A model generated the notes under the pieces. It saw only the letters and a list, made by a program, of their open reading frames with translations. It searched no databases and was not told the DNA's origin. Both the position numbers and the translations under genes were made by a program. A stretch of DNA of 64,000 nucleotides from Saccharicrinis sp963675435 (GTDB lineage Bacteria; Bacteroidota; Bacteroidia; Bacteroidales; Marinilabiliaceae), in NCBI GenBank assembly GCA_963675435.1, contig OY776216.1, positions 3,286,001 to 3,350,000 of the forward strand. Reading direction: 5' to 3'. Each line of letters begins with the position of its first letter. Position 1 is the stretch's first letter. Shown here piece by piece: positions 36,000 through 45,513 of the stretch.

Positions 36000-37217
36000 A
36001 TGAAGATATTAGTATTAAATTGTGGTAGTTCCTCAATTAAATACCAATTGTTCAATATGGAGGCTGAAAGTCATAACGTATTGGCCAAAGGAGGTATTGA
36101 AAAAATCGGGCTTAAAGGTTCATTTTTAAAGCACGAAAAAGAAAATGGTGGAAAAGTATTACTTGAAGGTGAGATTTTAGATCACCAAACAGGAATAGAT
36201 TATATTTTAGGAGTTTTATCAAGCGAAAAACATGGTTGCATCAAAAAGTTAGAAGAAATTGATGCAGTAGGTCATCGTGTTGTTCATGGTGGAGAAACAT
36301 TTAACTCAAGTGTATTCATTACAAATGAAGTTGTTGAAAAAATGAATGAGTGTATTGAGTTAGCACCTTTACATAATCCACCGAACTTAAGTGGAATCTC
36401 TGCAATTGAGTCATTACTACCTAGTGTTCCTCAAGTTGGAGTTTTTGATACAGCTTTCCATCAAACCATGCCAAAACATGCCTATATGTATGCTATTCCT
36501 TATTCTTTATATAAGAAATATGGAATACGTAGATATGGATTCCATGGAACAAGTCACAAATATGTATCAGCAAGAGCATGTAAAATCTTAGGAGAAGAGT
36601 ATAAAGATAAAAAAATCATCTCTTGCCACCTTGGAAATGGAGCTTCTATTGCTGCTATTAAAAATGGTGTATCCGTAGATACTTCAATGGGATTTACACC
36701 TGTTGAAGGTTTAATGATGGGAACCAGAGCAGGAGACCTCGATATTGGTGCTGCTACTTTTATTATGGATAAAGAAATGATTGGAACAAAGTCCGCTAGT
36801 ATTTTATTCAATAAGCAAAGTGGTTTAATGGGAATTACAGGTGTTTCTTCTGATATGCGTGATTTATTAGCAGCATCAAAGGAAAACAATCCATTGGCTA
36901 TTCTAGGTATGGAAATGTATTCATACAGAATTAAAAAGTATATTGGTTCATATGCAGCTGCAATGGGAGGAGTTGATATCATTATCTTTACTGGAGGTAT
37001 TGGTGAATATGCTCATTATATCAGAAAGGATGTTTGTGAGGAACTTGGTTTTATGGGAATTGAGTTAGATTCTTCAGCGAATGAATCTGCTTTAGGAACA
37101 GAATCAGTTATTAGTAATAGTGATAGTAAAGTTACTGTTATGGTAGTTCCTACAGATGAGGAATTTATGATTGCTCAAGATACGAAGAGAATTGTTGAAG
37201 AGTTAGCAAATAGATAA
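36000..37217 (+). CDS. ackA: acetate kinase
   Basis: 405 aa ASKHA-fold kinase making ATP from acetyl phosphate. Motifs: MKILVLNCGSSSIKYQLF, GHRVVHGG, the HNPPNLSGI region, DTAFHQTMP, YGFHGTSHKYV, and HLGNGASI followed by SMGFTPVEGLMMGTRAGDLD. It lies 49 bp after the hbd-like gene in the same direction and is probably co-transcribed. Confidence 0.97.
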   Translation: MKILVLNCGSSSIKYQLFNMEAESHNVLAKGGIEKIGLKGSFLKHEKENGGKVLLEGEILDHQTGIDYILGVLSSEKHGCIKKLEEIDAVGHRVVHGGETFNSSVFITNEVVEKMNECIELAPLHNPPNLSGISAIESLLPSVPQVGVFDTAFHQTMPKHAYMYAIPYSLYKKYGIRRYGFHGTSHKYVSARACKILGEEYKDKKIISCHLGNGASIAAIKNGVSVDTSMGFTPVEGLMMGTRAGDLDIGAATFIMDKEMIGTKSASILFNKQSGLMGITGVSSDMRDLLAASKENNPLAILGMEMYSYRIKKYIGSYAAAMGGVDIIIFTGGIGEYAHYIRKDVCEELGFMGIELDSSANESALGTESVISNSDSKVTVMVVPTDEEFMIAQDTKRIVEELANR

Positions 37218-37246
37218 GAATAATTAGTTTTTATCATTTTAAATAA

Positions 37247-37291
37247 TAACCGCAAAGCTTAAATAAATAATATAAGTTTTGCGGTTTTTTT
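37247..37291 (+). terminator. intrinsic terminator after ackA
   Basis: AACCGCAAAGCTTA pairs with TAAGTTTTGCGGTT (one mismatch) around an AT-rich loop, followed by T7. Confidence 0.88.
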
Positions 37292-37366
37292 ATGATTAAA
37301 GTTCTTGTTTTCTGTATATAAGCTCGATACTTTTATGTTTAGCAAAATCGAAAAAAATATTGGGAT

Positions 37367-38263
37367 ATGTTTAAGAAACTATCAGAACTTGAACTGCTTA
37401 TAAAAAAGAATAAAGTAGTTAAGGTTTTGGCATTAGCTGTTTCTCAGGATGCAGACTCTTTGTCTGCAGTATGTAAAGCCTATAATGCTGGAATCATTAA
37501 ACCTGTTTTAATAGGTGATGTTGAATTAACCAAAAGCATTATTAAAAAAGCAGGCTACAATTTTGAAGGAGCAACTTTTATTGATGAATCTGATCCGGAA
37601 ATCTGCGTGGAAAAGGCAGTAAAAATGGTGAGTAGTGGAGATGCGGATGTATTAATGAAAGGAAAGGTTGCTACCCCCGTTTTATTAAAAGCCGTGTTAA
37701 ATAAAGAATGGGGACTTCGCGTAGGTAAATTACTTTCTCATTTTGCACTTTTTGAAGTGGATACGTATCATAAATTAATAGCAGTTACTGATGTGGCCAT
37801 GAATATTGGTCCAAACTTAAATGATAAAATTGCAATACTTAATAATTCGGTAGGTTATTTAAATAAGTTAGGTATTCATAAACCAAAAGTTGCAGTGCTT
37901 GGCGCTATCGAAATGGTTAATGAAAGTATGCAAGCAACCTTAGATGCCGCTTTGCTTTCAAAAATGAATCAACGAGATCAGATTAAAAATTGTATAATTG
38001 ATGGACCGTTGGCTTTTGATAATGCTATAAGTTTTGAAAGTGCACGTCATAAAAATATTAAAAGTTCAGTAGCTGGAGATACCGATTTACTATTGATGCC
38101 TGATATTGAGGTGGGAAATGTATTGTATAAAACCTTAATATTTTTTGCAAAGGCCAAGGTTGCTTCGGTTATTTTAGGTGCTAAATCTCCTATTGTACTT
38201 ACTTCCAGAAGTGATTCAGAGGAATCAAAATATCATAGTATTTTATTGGCTATATTAGGTTAA
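37367..38263 (+). CDS. ptb: phosphate butyryltransferase
   Basis: 298 aa, same superfamily as Pta but with the Ptb pattern (ALAVSQDADSLSAVCKAYNAGIIKPVLIGD, GDADVLMKGKVATPVLLKAVL, DGPLAFDNAIS, ADVLLMP-like stretch DTDLLLMPDIEVGNVLYK). Converts butyryl-CoA (or branched acyl-CoA) to the acyl phosphate. With buk directly downstream it forms the classical Ptb-Buk ATP-yielding route. Confidence 0.94.
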   Translation: MFKKLSELELLIKKNKVVKVLALAVSQDADSLSAVCKAYNAGIIKPVLIGDVELTKSIIKKAGYNFEGATFIDESDPEICVEKAVKMVSSGDADVLMKGKVATPVLLKAVLNKEWGLRVGKLLSHFALFEVDTYHKLIAVTDVAMNIGPNLNDKIAILNNSVGYLNKLGIHKPKVAVLGAIEMVNESMQATLDAALLSKMNQRDQIKNCIIDGPLAFDNAISFESARHKNIKSSVAGDTDLLLMPDIEVGNVLYKTLIFFAKAKVASVILGAKSPIVLTSRSDSEESKYHSILLAILG

Positions 38264-38363
38264 TGTAAGTATAAGGAATCTTAAATTTTAATAATTAAGT
38301 AAATTATTTTATGTTAGCGGAGCATTAGGCAAATCATGTATAATATAAATGTAAAACACACCT

Positions 38364-39440
38364 ATGGAATCATTTCAGATTTTAGTCTTAAATCCAGGAT
38401 CAACATCTACAAAAATAGCAGTTTATGAGAATGAAAAGTCTATTTTTCTTAAAAATATTAAGCATTCATCTGATGAAATAGCTGTTTTTAAAACAATAGC
38501 TGATCAATATGGATTTAGGAAAGAGGTAATATTGAAAGAGCTACAAAGTGCAGATCTTGACATTAATAAAATAAATGCTGTTGTAGGTAGAGGGGGATTA
38601 GTTAAACCAATAGAATCAGGTGTTTATGAAGTTAATGACGCTTTAAAAAGAGATTTGAAAATTGGAGTGTTAGGTGAGCATGCCAGTAATTTAGGTGGAT
38701 TAATTGCAGATGATATTGCTCAATCAATACCTAATGCAAGAGCATTTATTGCCGACCCGGTGGTGGTTGATGAATTAGAAGATGTGGCACGAATAACCGG
38801 GTGTCCAAGTATGCCTCGCCAATCTATTTTTCATGCATTAAATCAAAAAGCTGTGGGACGATTGTTTGCGCGAACCAGAGGATTCGTTTATGAGGAGTTA
38901 AATTTAATTGTTGCTCACATGGGTGGCGGTATATCTATCGGTGCGCATAAACAAGGAAAAGTTATCGATGTAAACAATGCCCTTGATGGTTATGGACCTT
39001 TTTCTCCAGAAAGAGCTGGAACATTACCGACCGGAGCTTTGATTAAGGCCTGCTTCAGCGGTAAACATACGCTTGAGGAGATGAAAAAAATTGTAAACGG
39101 AAAAGGCGGTTTGGTTGCGCATTTAGGTACAAATCAGGCTTATGAGGCTTACAAAAGAATCCAGGAAGGCGATAAAAAAGCAGAGCTTGTACTAAGTGCA
39201 ATGTCATATCAAATAGGAAAGGCTATTGGGGGGTGTGCAGCGGTTTTAAAAGGAAAAGTTAATGGTGTTATTTTAACAGGTGGAATTGCAAATAATACAT
39301 TTGTTGTTGATTACGTTAAAAATATGATAGATTGGATTGCTCCTGTAGCTGTTTATCCGGGCGAGGATGAAATGAGTGCTCTAATGCAAAATGGATTAAT
39401 GGTTCTTAAAAATGAAATTAAATGTAAGGAATATAAATAA
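38364..39440 (+). CDS. buk: butyrate kinase
   Basis: 358 aa ASKHA kinase. N-terminal ILVLNPGSTSTKIAVY, then GRGGLVKPIESGVYEVND, DPVVVDELEDVARITG, and the glycine-rich MGGGISIGAHKQGKVIDVNNALDGYGPFSPERAGTLP stretch. Makes ATP from butyryl phosphate; branched-chain acyl phosphates are alternative substrates. 100 bp after ptb. Confidence 0.95.
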   Translation: MESFQILVLNPGSTSTKIAVYENEKSIFLKNIKHSSDEIAVFKTIADQYGFRKEVILKELQSADLDINKINAVVGRGGLVKPIESGVYEVNDALKRDLKIGVLGEHASNLGGLIADDIAQSIPNARAFIADPVVVDELEDVARITGCPSMPRQSIFHALNQKAVGRLFARTRGFVYEELNLIVAHMGGGISIGAHKQGKVIDVNNALDGYGPFSPERAGTLPTGALIKACFSGKHTLEEMKKIVNGKGGLVAHLGTNQAYEAYKRIQEGDKKAELVLSAMSYQIGKAIGGCAAVLKGKVNGVILTGGIANNTFVVDYVKNMIDWIAPVAVYPGEDEMSALMQNGLMVLKNEIKCKEYK

Positions 39441-39472
39441 AAATTATAATTCTTAAAACATTATAATATAAG

Positions 39473-39504
39473 GGTTGTCAACTGAGTATTGACAACCTTT
39501 TTTT
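39473..39504 (+). terminator. intrinsic terminator after buk
   Basis: GGTTGTCAA (39473-39481) pairs with TTGACAACC (39489-39497), with a 7-nt loop and a T-run. Confidence 0.92.
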
Positions 39505-39543
39505 ATATCTTAACGACTCAAAATAATGCTCACAAAATAACTT

Positions 39544-40827
39544 ATGGTTTTAAATTTTATTCAGGGATTTATAAATGAGGATAATATAGCATATATGTTG
39601 ATTATAGCTGCGTCATTAATTGTTGTGTTGTCGTATCTGTTCTCAGTATTTTCTAAAAAAACAGCAATACCAAGTGTGATATTATTGATCGCATTAGGTT
39701 TTTCATCAAAAAAAATATTTAGTATTGGTGTTACAGATGTAGATTGGCTATTTCCGCTTGAAATTTTAGGTATTGTAGGTTTAATGCTCATCGTGTTAGA
39801 AGGTGCTCTAGATTTAAAGTTATCGTGGCAGAGGTGGCCCATAATATGGAAATCAGGCTTGATTGCACTATTATCATTATTTATTAACGTATTTATATTT
39901 ACATATGGAATTCAGATTATTATAGGAAACCTAGATTTTTTAACCGCATTTATTTATGCCATTCCTTTGTCAATTATAAGTAGTGCTATTGTGATTCCGA
40001 GTGTAGAAGGTTTAGATGAAGAGAGACGTGAATTTTTAATTTATGAAAGTACTTTATCTGATATCTTTGGCTTAATATTGTTTTATACAGTCATAAATAA
40101 TGTAAATACTGGTGAAGCTGCCAAAATTGGGTTAAATGTTATTTCAAATATTGGTGGAACTTTAATATTATCAGTAGTTCTTTCATATTTAATGATCATA
40201 TTTTTTCAAAGAGTTAAAACGCAGGTAAAGCTGTTTCTTTTTATTTCAGTTTTATTGATGTTATATGCTATTGGTAAAGTATTTCATTTATCTTCTCTAC
40301 TTATTATTCTAGTATTTGGATTAATACTTGAGAACAGACATATTTTCTTTTCTGGTTTTATGAGTAAATTTTTAAAAGAAGAGAATGTAAAAAGTGTATT
40401 ATCTGATTTTAAGTTATTAACCAGAGAGAGTGCCTTTATTGTAAGAACATTTTTCTTTTTTGTTTTTGGATTAAGTATTACTGTTGCAGGAATATTTAAA
40501 ACTAAAGTAGTAGTTGGTGCCTTTATATTTCTACTAATACTGTTTTTAACCCGATGGTTATTATTTAAAGTAATAATGAAAAAGTCTTTTACACCTCAGG
40601 TTTTTATTGCACCAAGAGGGTTAATTTCTGTTTTATTATATTTTGCTATTCCTGACGACTTTTTAATTAATGATTTTGAGTCAGGAATATTATTATTTGT
40701 AATACTAGGTACAAGTGTTGTTATGGCTTGGGCATTAGTTCATTATAAAATAGGAAAGGTTGGTAGATTAAGGAAAATAGCCATTGTAAGAAATCTATTT
40801 TTAAGATCTGAAAAAAAGGCAGTATAA
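39544..40827 (+). CDS. cation:proton antiporter (CPA1/NhaP-like)
   Basis: 427 aa integral membrane protein with about 12 hydrophobic segments. The pattern is that of Na+/H+ exchangers: VILLIALGFSSKKIF, VLEGALDLKLSWQRWPIIW, IISSAIVIPSVEGLDEERREFLIYESTLSDIFGLILFYT (unwound helix with the E-S-D ion-site region) and FIAPRGLISVLLYFAIP. Likely exports Na+ or K+ for protons, fitting a marine habitat. Ion selectivity cannot be read from sequence. Confidence 0.88.
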   Translation: MVLNFIQGFINEDNIAYMLIIAASLIVVLSYLFSVFSKKTAIPSVILLIALGFSSKKIFSIGVTDVDWLFPLEILGIVGLMLIVLEGALDLKLSWQRWPIIWKSGLIALLSLFINVFIFTYGIQIIIGNLDFLTAFIYAIPLSIISSAIVIPSVEGLDEERREFLIYESTLSDIFGLILFYTVINNVNTGEAAKIGLNVISNIGGTLILSVVLSYLMIIFFQRVKTQVKLFLFISVLLMLYAIGKVFHLSSLLIILVFGLILENRHIFFSGFMSKFLKEENVKSVLSDFKLLTRESAFIVRTFFFFVFGLSITVAGIFKTKVVVGAFIFLLILFLTRWLLFKVIMKKSFTPQVFIAPRGLISVLLYFAIPDDFLINDFESGILLFVILGTSVVMAWALVHYKIGKVGRLRKIAIVRNLFLRSEKKAV

Positions 40828-40905
40828 ATAGATGTACAAAATAGTAAACCTTTTTTCTTTTATCTCGTCTAATTACCTAAATACTAATTGTAGTAAGTAG
40901 ATTAA

Positions 40906-43101
40906 ATGCAAATTAAATTAAAATATTTATCGCATTTGGGCGTTTTATTGTTTCTGTTGATTGTTTCAACTGTAAATATTTTAGCTCAAAAAAGTGTTAA
41001 TGAGTTTGAATTGAACTCAAGCTTAATGAAGGATGAAGAAGTTGAGCTAAAAGTTCTTCATTATACAAGTACCAAAAGTCAATCATCTTTTCATAAAGGA
41101 CGAGCATTAGAGTTTGCACATCAGTTTACGGTAAACTATACGCCCAAAAATAGTGGAAATTGGTATACTTTGAAAGATGGAAGTAGGATTTGGAAATTAA
41201 GAATCAGTTCTCCTGGTGCATATTCGATAAACTTAATATTTGATAGGTATGTACTTCCAGAGGGTGCAAAATTATTGTTGTATAATGTTGATCAATCGCA
41301 GATTCTTGGAGCTTTTACGTCAAAGAATAACAAAAAGTCAGGCATACTAGCTACAGCTCCGGTTTCAGGAGATGAGATTATTATAGAATATCAGGAGCCT
41401 GCAAATCCTGAATTTGAGGGTGAGTTGTTAATCGGGGCTGTAAATCATGATTATGTAGGCATTTTTAAATATATGGATAGTAAAGCAGGTATATTTGGTG
41501 ATTCTGGCTATTGTGAGGAAGATGTATCTTGTTATGATCCCTTAAACTCTATAGATGTTAGAAGATCTGTTGTGGGATTAATTAATAATGGTAGTTTATA
41601 TTGCACAGGAACCTTTATTAATAATACAAATGAAGATGGCGTACCATATGTAATCACAGCAGCTCATTGTTTGAATAGTACAAATCCTGGAAGTGGTGAT
41701 GCAGTTGTGGCGTTTGTAAATTATGAATCACCTCATTGTAGTGATATAATTGATGGATCTAAGATTCAGACTTTATCTGGAGCTGATACTAAAGTATATG
41801 CAGAGGAATTGGATATAGCTCTTTTGCTACTACAAGAAGAACCTGATGCAGATGGTCAACCTTATTTTGCTGGATGGACACTTGAAACACAACCAACTCA
41901 ACCTTATACATGTATTCATCATCCTCAGGGAGACGTGAAGAAGGTTTCAACATCAATAACTACGCTTCAGGCAACTTCATTTGTTGAAGGAGGAAATTAT
42001 CCATATGCTCAGGAATATAATTTTCACTGGAAAGTACCAGAATGGAATATAGGTACAACTGAAGGAGGATCTTCAGGAGCTGCATTATTTGATGCCAATT
42101 ATAAATTAATAGGTACTCTATCTGGTGGTGAAGGAACATGCTCCTGGCCAAGAAATGATTATTTTACTCGTTTTTATAAAGGTTGGGATCAAAATCCTTT
42201 AGATAGTTGTCATTTTTCAACGTGGTTGGATCCTTTAAATACGGGAGTGCAAAGTTTGGATGGATATGATCCATATGCAGAACAATCCTATGAACGTATT
42301 TCTAATATTGAAGTAGGTGAACTTCCTGATATTAATTACTCTGAAGAACTCGGTTATGAAAGTGGACATAATATGTATGGTATTACAAAGTTTGCTGAAA
42401 AATTTACAGGAATAAAGTCAGCAAATTTAAAGGGTTTATATATAATGCCAGGAAAAAGTCCATGGGGTGCTGATCAAACCATAAATTTATTAGTGTGGGA
42501 GGGAAGTGCTTATCCTGAAAATGTGCTTTATAAAGAAGAGAATATTAGTATAGGACAATTAAGAGCCAATAGAGAAATTTTTTGGAAGTTTTCAAATCCT
42601 GTATCTACAAATGGTACATTCTATGTTGGCTATGAGATAGATTATTCAGGATCCCCAATAGATAGTTTTGCTGTTTACCATACACAGGATGGCTCTATTT
42701 CTAAAGCAAACAATACTATGATGGTTGAATACAATAATAGTTGGAAATTAGCTACGGGTGTTTTTGGTGGAGAAATGAAATCATTATGGATAGATGTATT
42801 GGCAGATATGGTTGTATTGGGAGATACCCAGATTAATATTCCGTCTGTAAAAGAAATGAAAATATTTCCAAATCCTCTTGTATCTTCTTCAATTGCAAAG
42901 TTAGATACAAAAGGATTGTTTGTTGAAAGCTATTCAGTTATAGATATCAATGGAAGGGTATTGGATAAACGATTTTTTACAAATAGCACCGTAATTCCAA
43001 TTAATATTGATTTGAGTAATTTTCCTGATGGTTTATATATTATTGAAATTAATATGGATGGAAACCAAATCCATAAAAAACTAATCAAGGCTAGTCAATA
43101 A
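40906..43101 (+). CDS. secreted trypsin-like serine protease with T9SS sorting domain
   Basis: 731 aa. Signal peptide (about 1-27, ending ILAQ), a propeptide-like region to about 195, then a chymotrypsin-fold domain resembling lysyl endopeptidases: His in VITAAHCLN, Asp in EELDIALLLL and Ser in EGGSSGAALFD, with many cysteines. The last 80 residues (KEMKIFPNPLVSSS...GLYIIEINMDG) are a type A C-terminal domain for the type IX secretion system. It is an extracellular or cell-surface protease. Its 3' end overlaps the convergent DUF4465 gene by 11 bp. Confidence 0.92.
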   Translation: MQIKLKYLSHLGVLLFLLIVSTVNILAQKSVNEFELNSSLMKDEEVELKVLHYTSTKSQSSFHKGRALEFAHQFTVNYTPKNSGNWYTLKDGSRIWKLRISSPGAYSINLIFDRYVLPEGAKLLLYNVDQSQILGAFTSKNNKKSGILATAPVSGDEIIIEYQEPANPEFEGELLIGAVNHDYVGIFKYMDSKAGIFGDSGYCEEDVSCYDPLNSIDVRRSVVGLINNGSLYCTGTFINNTNEDGVPYVITAAHCLNSTNPGSGDAVVAFVNYESPHCSDIIDGSKIQTLSGADTKVYAEELDIALLLLQEEPDADGQPYFAGWTLETQPTQPYTCIHHPQGDVKKVSTSITTLQATSFVEGGNYPYAQEYNFHWKVPEWNIGTTEGGSSGAALFDANYKLIGTLSGGEGTCSWPRNDYFTRFYKGWDQNPLDSCHFSTWLDPLNTGVQSLDGYDPYAEQSYERISNIEVGELPDINYSEELGYESGHNMYGITKFAEKFTGIKSANLKGLYIMPGKSPWGADQTINLLVWEGSAYPENVLYKEENISIGQLRANREIFWKFSNPVSTNGTFYVGYEIDYSGSPIDSFAVYHTQDGSISKANNTMMVEYNNSWKLATGVFGGEMKSLWIDVLADMVVLGDTQINIPSVKEMKIFPNPLVSSSIAKLDTKGLFVESYSVIDINGRVLDKRFFTNSTVIPINIDLSNFPDGLYIIEINMDGNQIHKKLIKASQ

Positions 43102-44086
43102 CTTTGATATTGTCAATACATACATATGCAGGTGTTAACATTTGTCCATTGAAAACATCAGTAGATAAAAAACTGATTTCAATACGAGAAATATACCCTA
43201 ATGTAGATAAATCTATATTAGTCCATTCTCTTATTGTATAATCATCTTTATTGGTTAAAGCAGTATGATCAGCTAAATAAAACTCTATTGTACCTCTAGG
43301 AGTTCCAACCTTATCATATCCATTAATAATCATTTTAAACCAGTCAGGGTCTGTTCCTTCTGTACCGCCAAATTTTTTTGAATATTGGGTGCCTTGTTCA
43401 ATTGCTAAATAATTATAATAGGTATTATTTACATACATGCTTTTGAATAAGTGATCTTTATTGTCAAGAGTTGTTATAGTACCATATTTATTAGGATCAC
43501 TTAGACCTAACACAACATAATTTTCAGAATCATAATCATCAGTTGATCTGTATTCTCCATATAGTTGGTATAATACATCAGTATTACTACCTGTTATATT
43601 TGAAAGTACGAATCCATCAAAAGAAGCTGTTTCTTTAGGATCACCATTTACTTCAAAATTTAATAATCCTGAAGAAAATTGGGTTGTGCCAATAGTTCCA
43701 ACAGAAAATATATCTTCCTCAAGAGTTATGTCTTCAAAATCACTATTATACAAGGATTGAACAAATATTTCCCTTGATACAGCACCTCTTTCGTTCTCAA
43801 CTGTAAATGTATAATTGAAAGTGTTAAGTTCTTTTGGTATGAGCTTATAGTCTTTATCGGTTGAAATTATTTCATTATCCACCAACCAAGCATATGAAGA
43901 TCCATAATCATAGGTTATTTTAGGGGAGATAACCAAGGTATCATTTACTTTCACTTCATAACCATTCTCTGGGATATTTAGGTAAATTTCAGAAATGGGG
44001 AGATCTTTTTCCTCTTTAGCACATGAAAATAAAACAGAGCAGATGCCCAAAACAAAAAAAGCTGTTTTATATTTGTTGTTTTGCAT
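43091..44086 (-). CDS. DUF4465 lipoprotein with PKD-like N-terminal part
   Basis: 331 aa. Lipobox FSCAKEE (SPase II signal) followed by an Ig/PKD-like beta domain (YDYGSSYAWLVDNEIISTDKD, FNYTFTVENERGAVSREI) and a DUF4465 domain from about 130 (FDGFVLSNITGSNTD, NYVVLGLSD, YNYLAIEQG, WFKMIINGYD, WTNIDLSTLG, YVCIDNIKV). Probably surface-exposed; role unknown. 8 bp after the redoxin gene, so in one operon with it. Confidence 0.82.
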   Translation of the reverse strand: MQNNKYKTAFFVLGICSVLFSCAKEEKDLPISEIYLNIPENGYEVKVNDTLVISPKITYDYGSSYAWLVDNEIISTDKDYKLIPKELNTFNYTFTVENERGAVSREIFVQSLYNSDFEDITLEEDIFSVGTIGTTQFSSGLLNFEVNGDPKETASFDGFVLSNITGSNTDVLYQLYGEYRSTDDYDSENYVVLGLSDPNKYGTITTLDNKDHLFKSMYVNNTYYNYLAIEQGTQYSKKFGGTEGTDPDWFKMIINGYDKVGTPRGTIEFYLADHTALTNKDDYTIREWTNIDLSTLGYISRIEISFLSTDVFNGQMLTPAYVCIDNIKVID

Positions 44087-44094
44087 AATTGGTT

Positions 44095-45513
44095 CTATTT
44101 CTTTTTTAAGTGATATTCAATGAATCCTGGTAATTGATCAGTACCTATCCTTTTACCAATAATGTTTTTATTTTCATCTAAAACAAAAATAACCGGAGTA
44201 CTATAAATATCATACAAATCTCTAAAGTTTGATTGGTTATAGGGATCCCAAACATTAATCCACTCTTCCAATTGGTGTTCTTCAATAAATTCTGTCCATT
44301 TATCTTTCTCGTGTTGTGTAAAGACGGCAAATATTTTGACACCCTGATCACCATATTTGTCCCAAATTTCCTCCTTAATCTTAGGAATTTCCTTTTTACA
44401 GTGTCCACAATCAGGTTCCCAAAAAACAAGTATTGTTAATTTTGCATATACTTCGCTTAGTTTGTGGTATTCATTATTTGGAGATAGTAATTTCAAATCA
44501 GGAGCTTTATTTCCAATTAAATTAGGCTTAAGCTTAGTAACTCTTTCTTCTAGTTTTGAAAGAAATTCTTTATCAACCCAGTCGGCATAACCAGATAAAT
44601 AATATCTTTCAGCCAGAGCTACCATAGCTGCATCCATTCCCATTACTTTACTGTCATTAACAGTATTGAAAGTATATTGAATTAAGTATTTTTCCATATC
44701 CTTATTGTCTCCAGCCATTTCAATTACTCTATTGGCTTCTTTAACAATACTATCCGGTATCTGAAAAACTGTTTTTGTGAAAAACGTTTCCAATTTATTT
44801 GTAAAATATGGAGTTCTGAGCATTCTGTCATCTTGCATATCAATATTATCAAAGTAGTGATTTTTAAAATATTCATATCGCTTCCAACGAATAACCGAGT
44901 CTGGTAAATTTTTGTTTTCATTAAAATCTGGGACATTAACCTCTTTAATACCTCTAATAAAATTTGCTAAGAAAGTTCCTTTGTATTCTGTTAGAATATT
45001 ATTCCAGTATGTATTAATTTCTTCAGTTAGTTCGCTCAGTTGGTTTTTCCACATTTCCACTGAATCTTTTTGCGATTCAGCTTTTTCTTTAATATTATTT
45101 TGAAGTCTAACAGCTTTTTGTTGTTGTTTATTCAGGTATTTCTGATATTCATTAAAAGCTTGTTCTTGTCTGTTACCTTTTACTTTAAGGTTTTGTATAG
45201 GTTTAGCTTTATTGGTTGAAATACTAAAGTGTTGTTCGTTATCAATAAATATATCAAAGTATTTTTGGTCTGGCATATAAATGATATAAACACCACCAGG
45301 TAATGGTTCTTCTCCTGTAAAACTTCCTTTACCTTCGTGATTTACCATTATGGTATCATTTACTAACATTTTTTTGTTAAAATAATGTCCCAGGATTAAA
45401 GTTGTGTCTTTTAATCCATCGATTGTAACATCTATTTTATAGCCTTGACCATTTACTCTGAATAAGGTTAGCGAGAAAAATACAGCCAGTATGATGATAA
45501 ACTTTGTATTCAT
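44095..45513 (-). CDS. exported thioredoxin-like protein (TlpA/ResA type with N-terminal DUF4369-like and helical domains)
   Basis: 472 aa. Signal peptide (about 1-22). The N-terminal beta domain YKIDVTIDGLKDTTLILGHYF...GVYIIYMP looks like DUF4369; a helical middle (about 125-320) looks like DUF5106. The C-terminal thioredoxin fold has the active site W-E-P-D-CGHC (CxxC) and the cis-proline segment YSTPVIFVLDENKNI. A periplasmic disulfide reductase or oxidoreductase. It overlaps the upstream glycosyltransferase gene by 4 bp (ATGA-type coupling). Confidence 0.9.
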   Translation of the reverse strand: MNTKFIIILAVFFSLTLFRVNGQGYKIDVTIDGLKDTTLILGHYFNKKMLVNDTIMVNHEGKGSFTGEEPLPGGVYIIYMPDQKYFDIFIDNEQHFSISTNKAKPIQNLKVKGNRQEQAFNEYQKYLNKQQQKAVRLQNNIKEKAESQKDSVEMWKNQLSELTEEINTYWNNILTEYKGTFLANFIRGIKEVNVPDFNENKNLPDSVIRWKRYEYFKNHYFDNIDMQDDRMLRTPYFTNKLETFFTKTVFQIPDSIVKEANRVIEMAGDNKDMEKYLIQYTFNTVNDSKVMGMDAAMVALAERYYLSGYADWVDKEFLSKLEERVTKLKPNLIGNKAPDLKLLSPNNEYHKLSEVYAKLTILVFWEPDCGHCKKEIPKIKEEIWDKYGDQGVKIFAVFTQHEKDKWTEFIEEHQLEEWINVWDPYNQSNFRDLYDIYSTPVIFVLDENKNIIGKRIGTDQLPGFIEYHLKKK

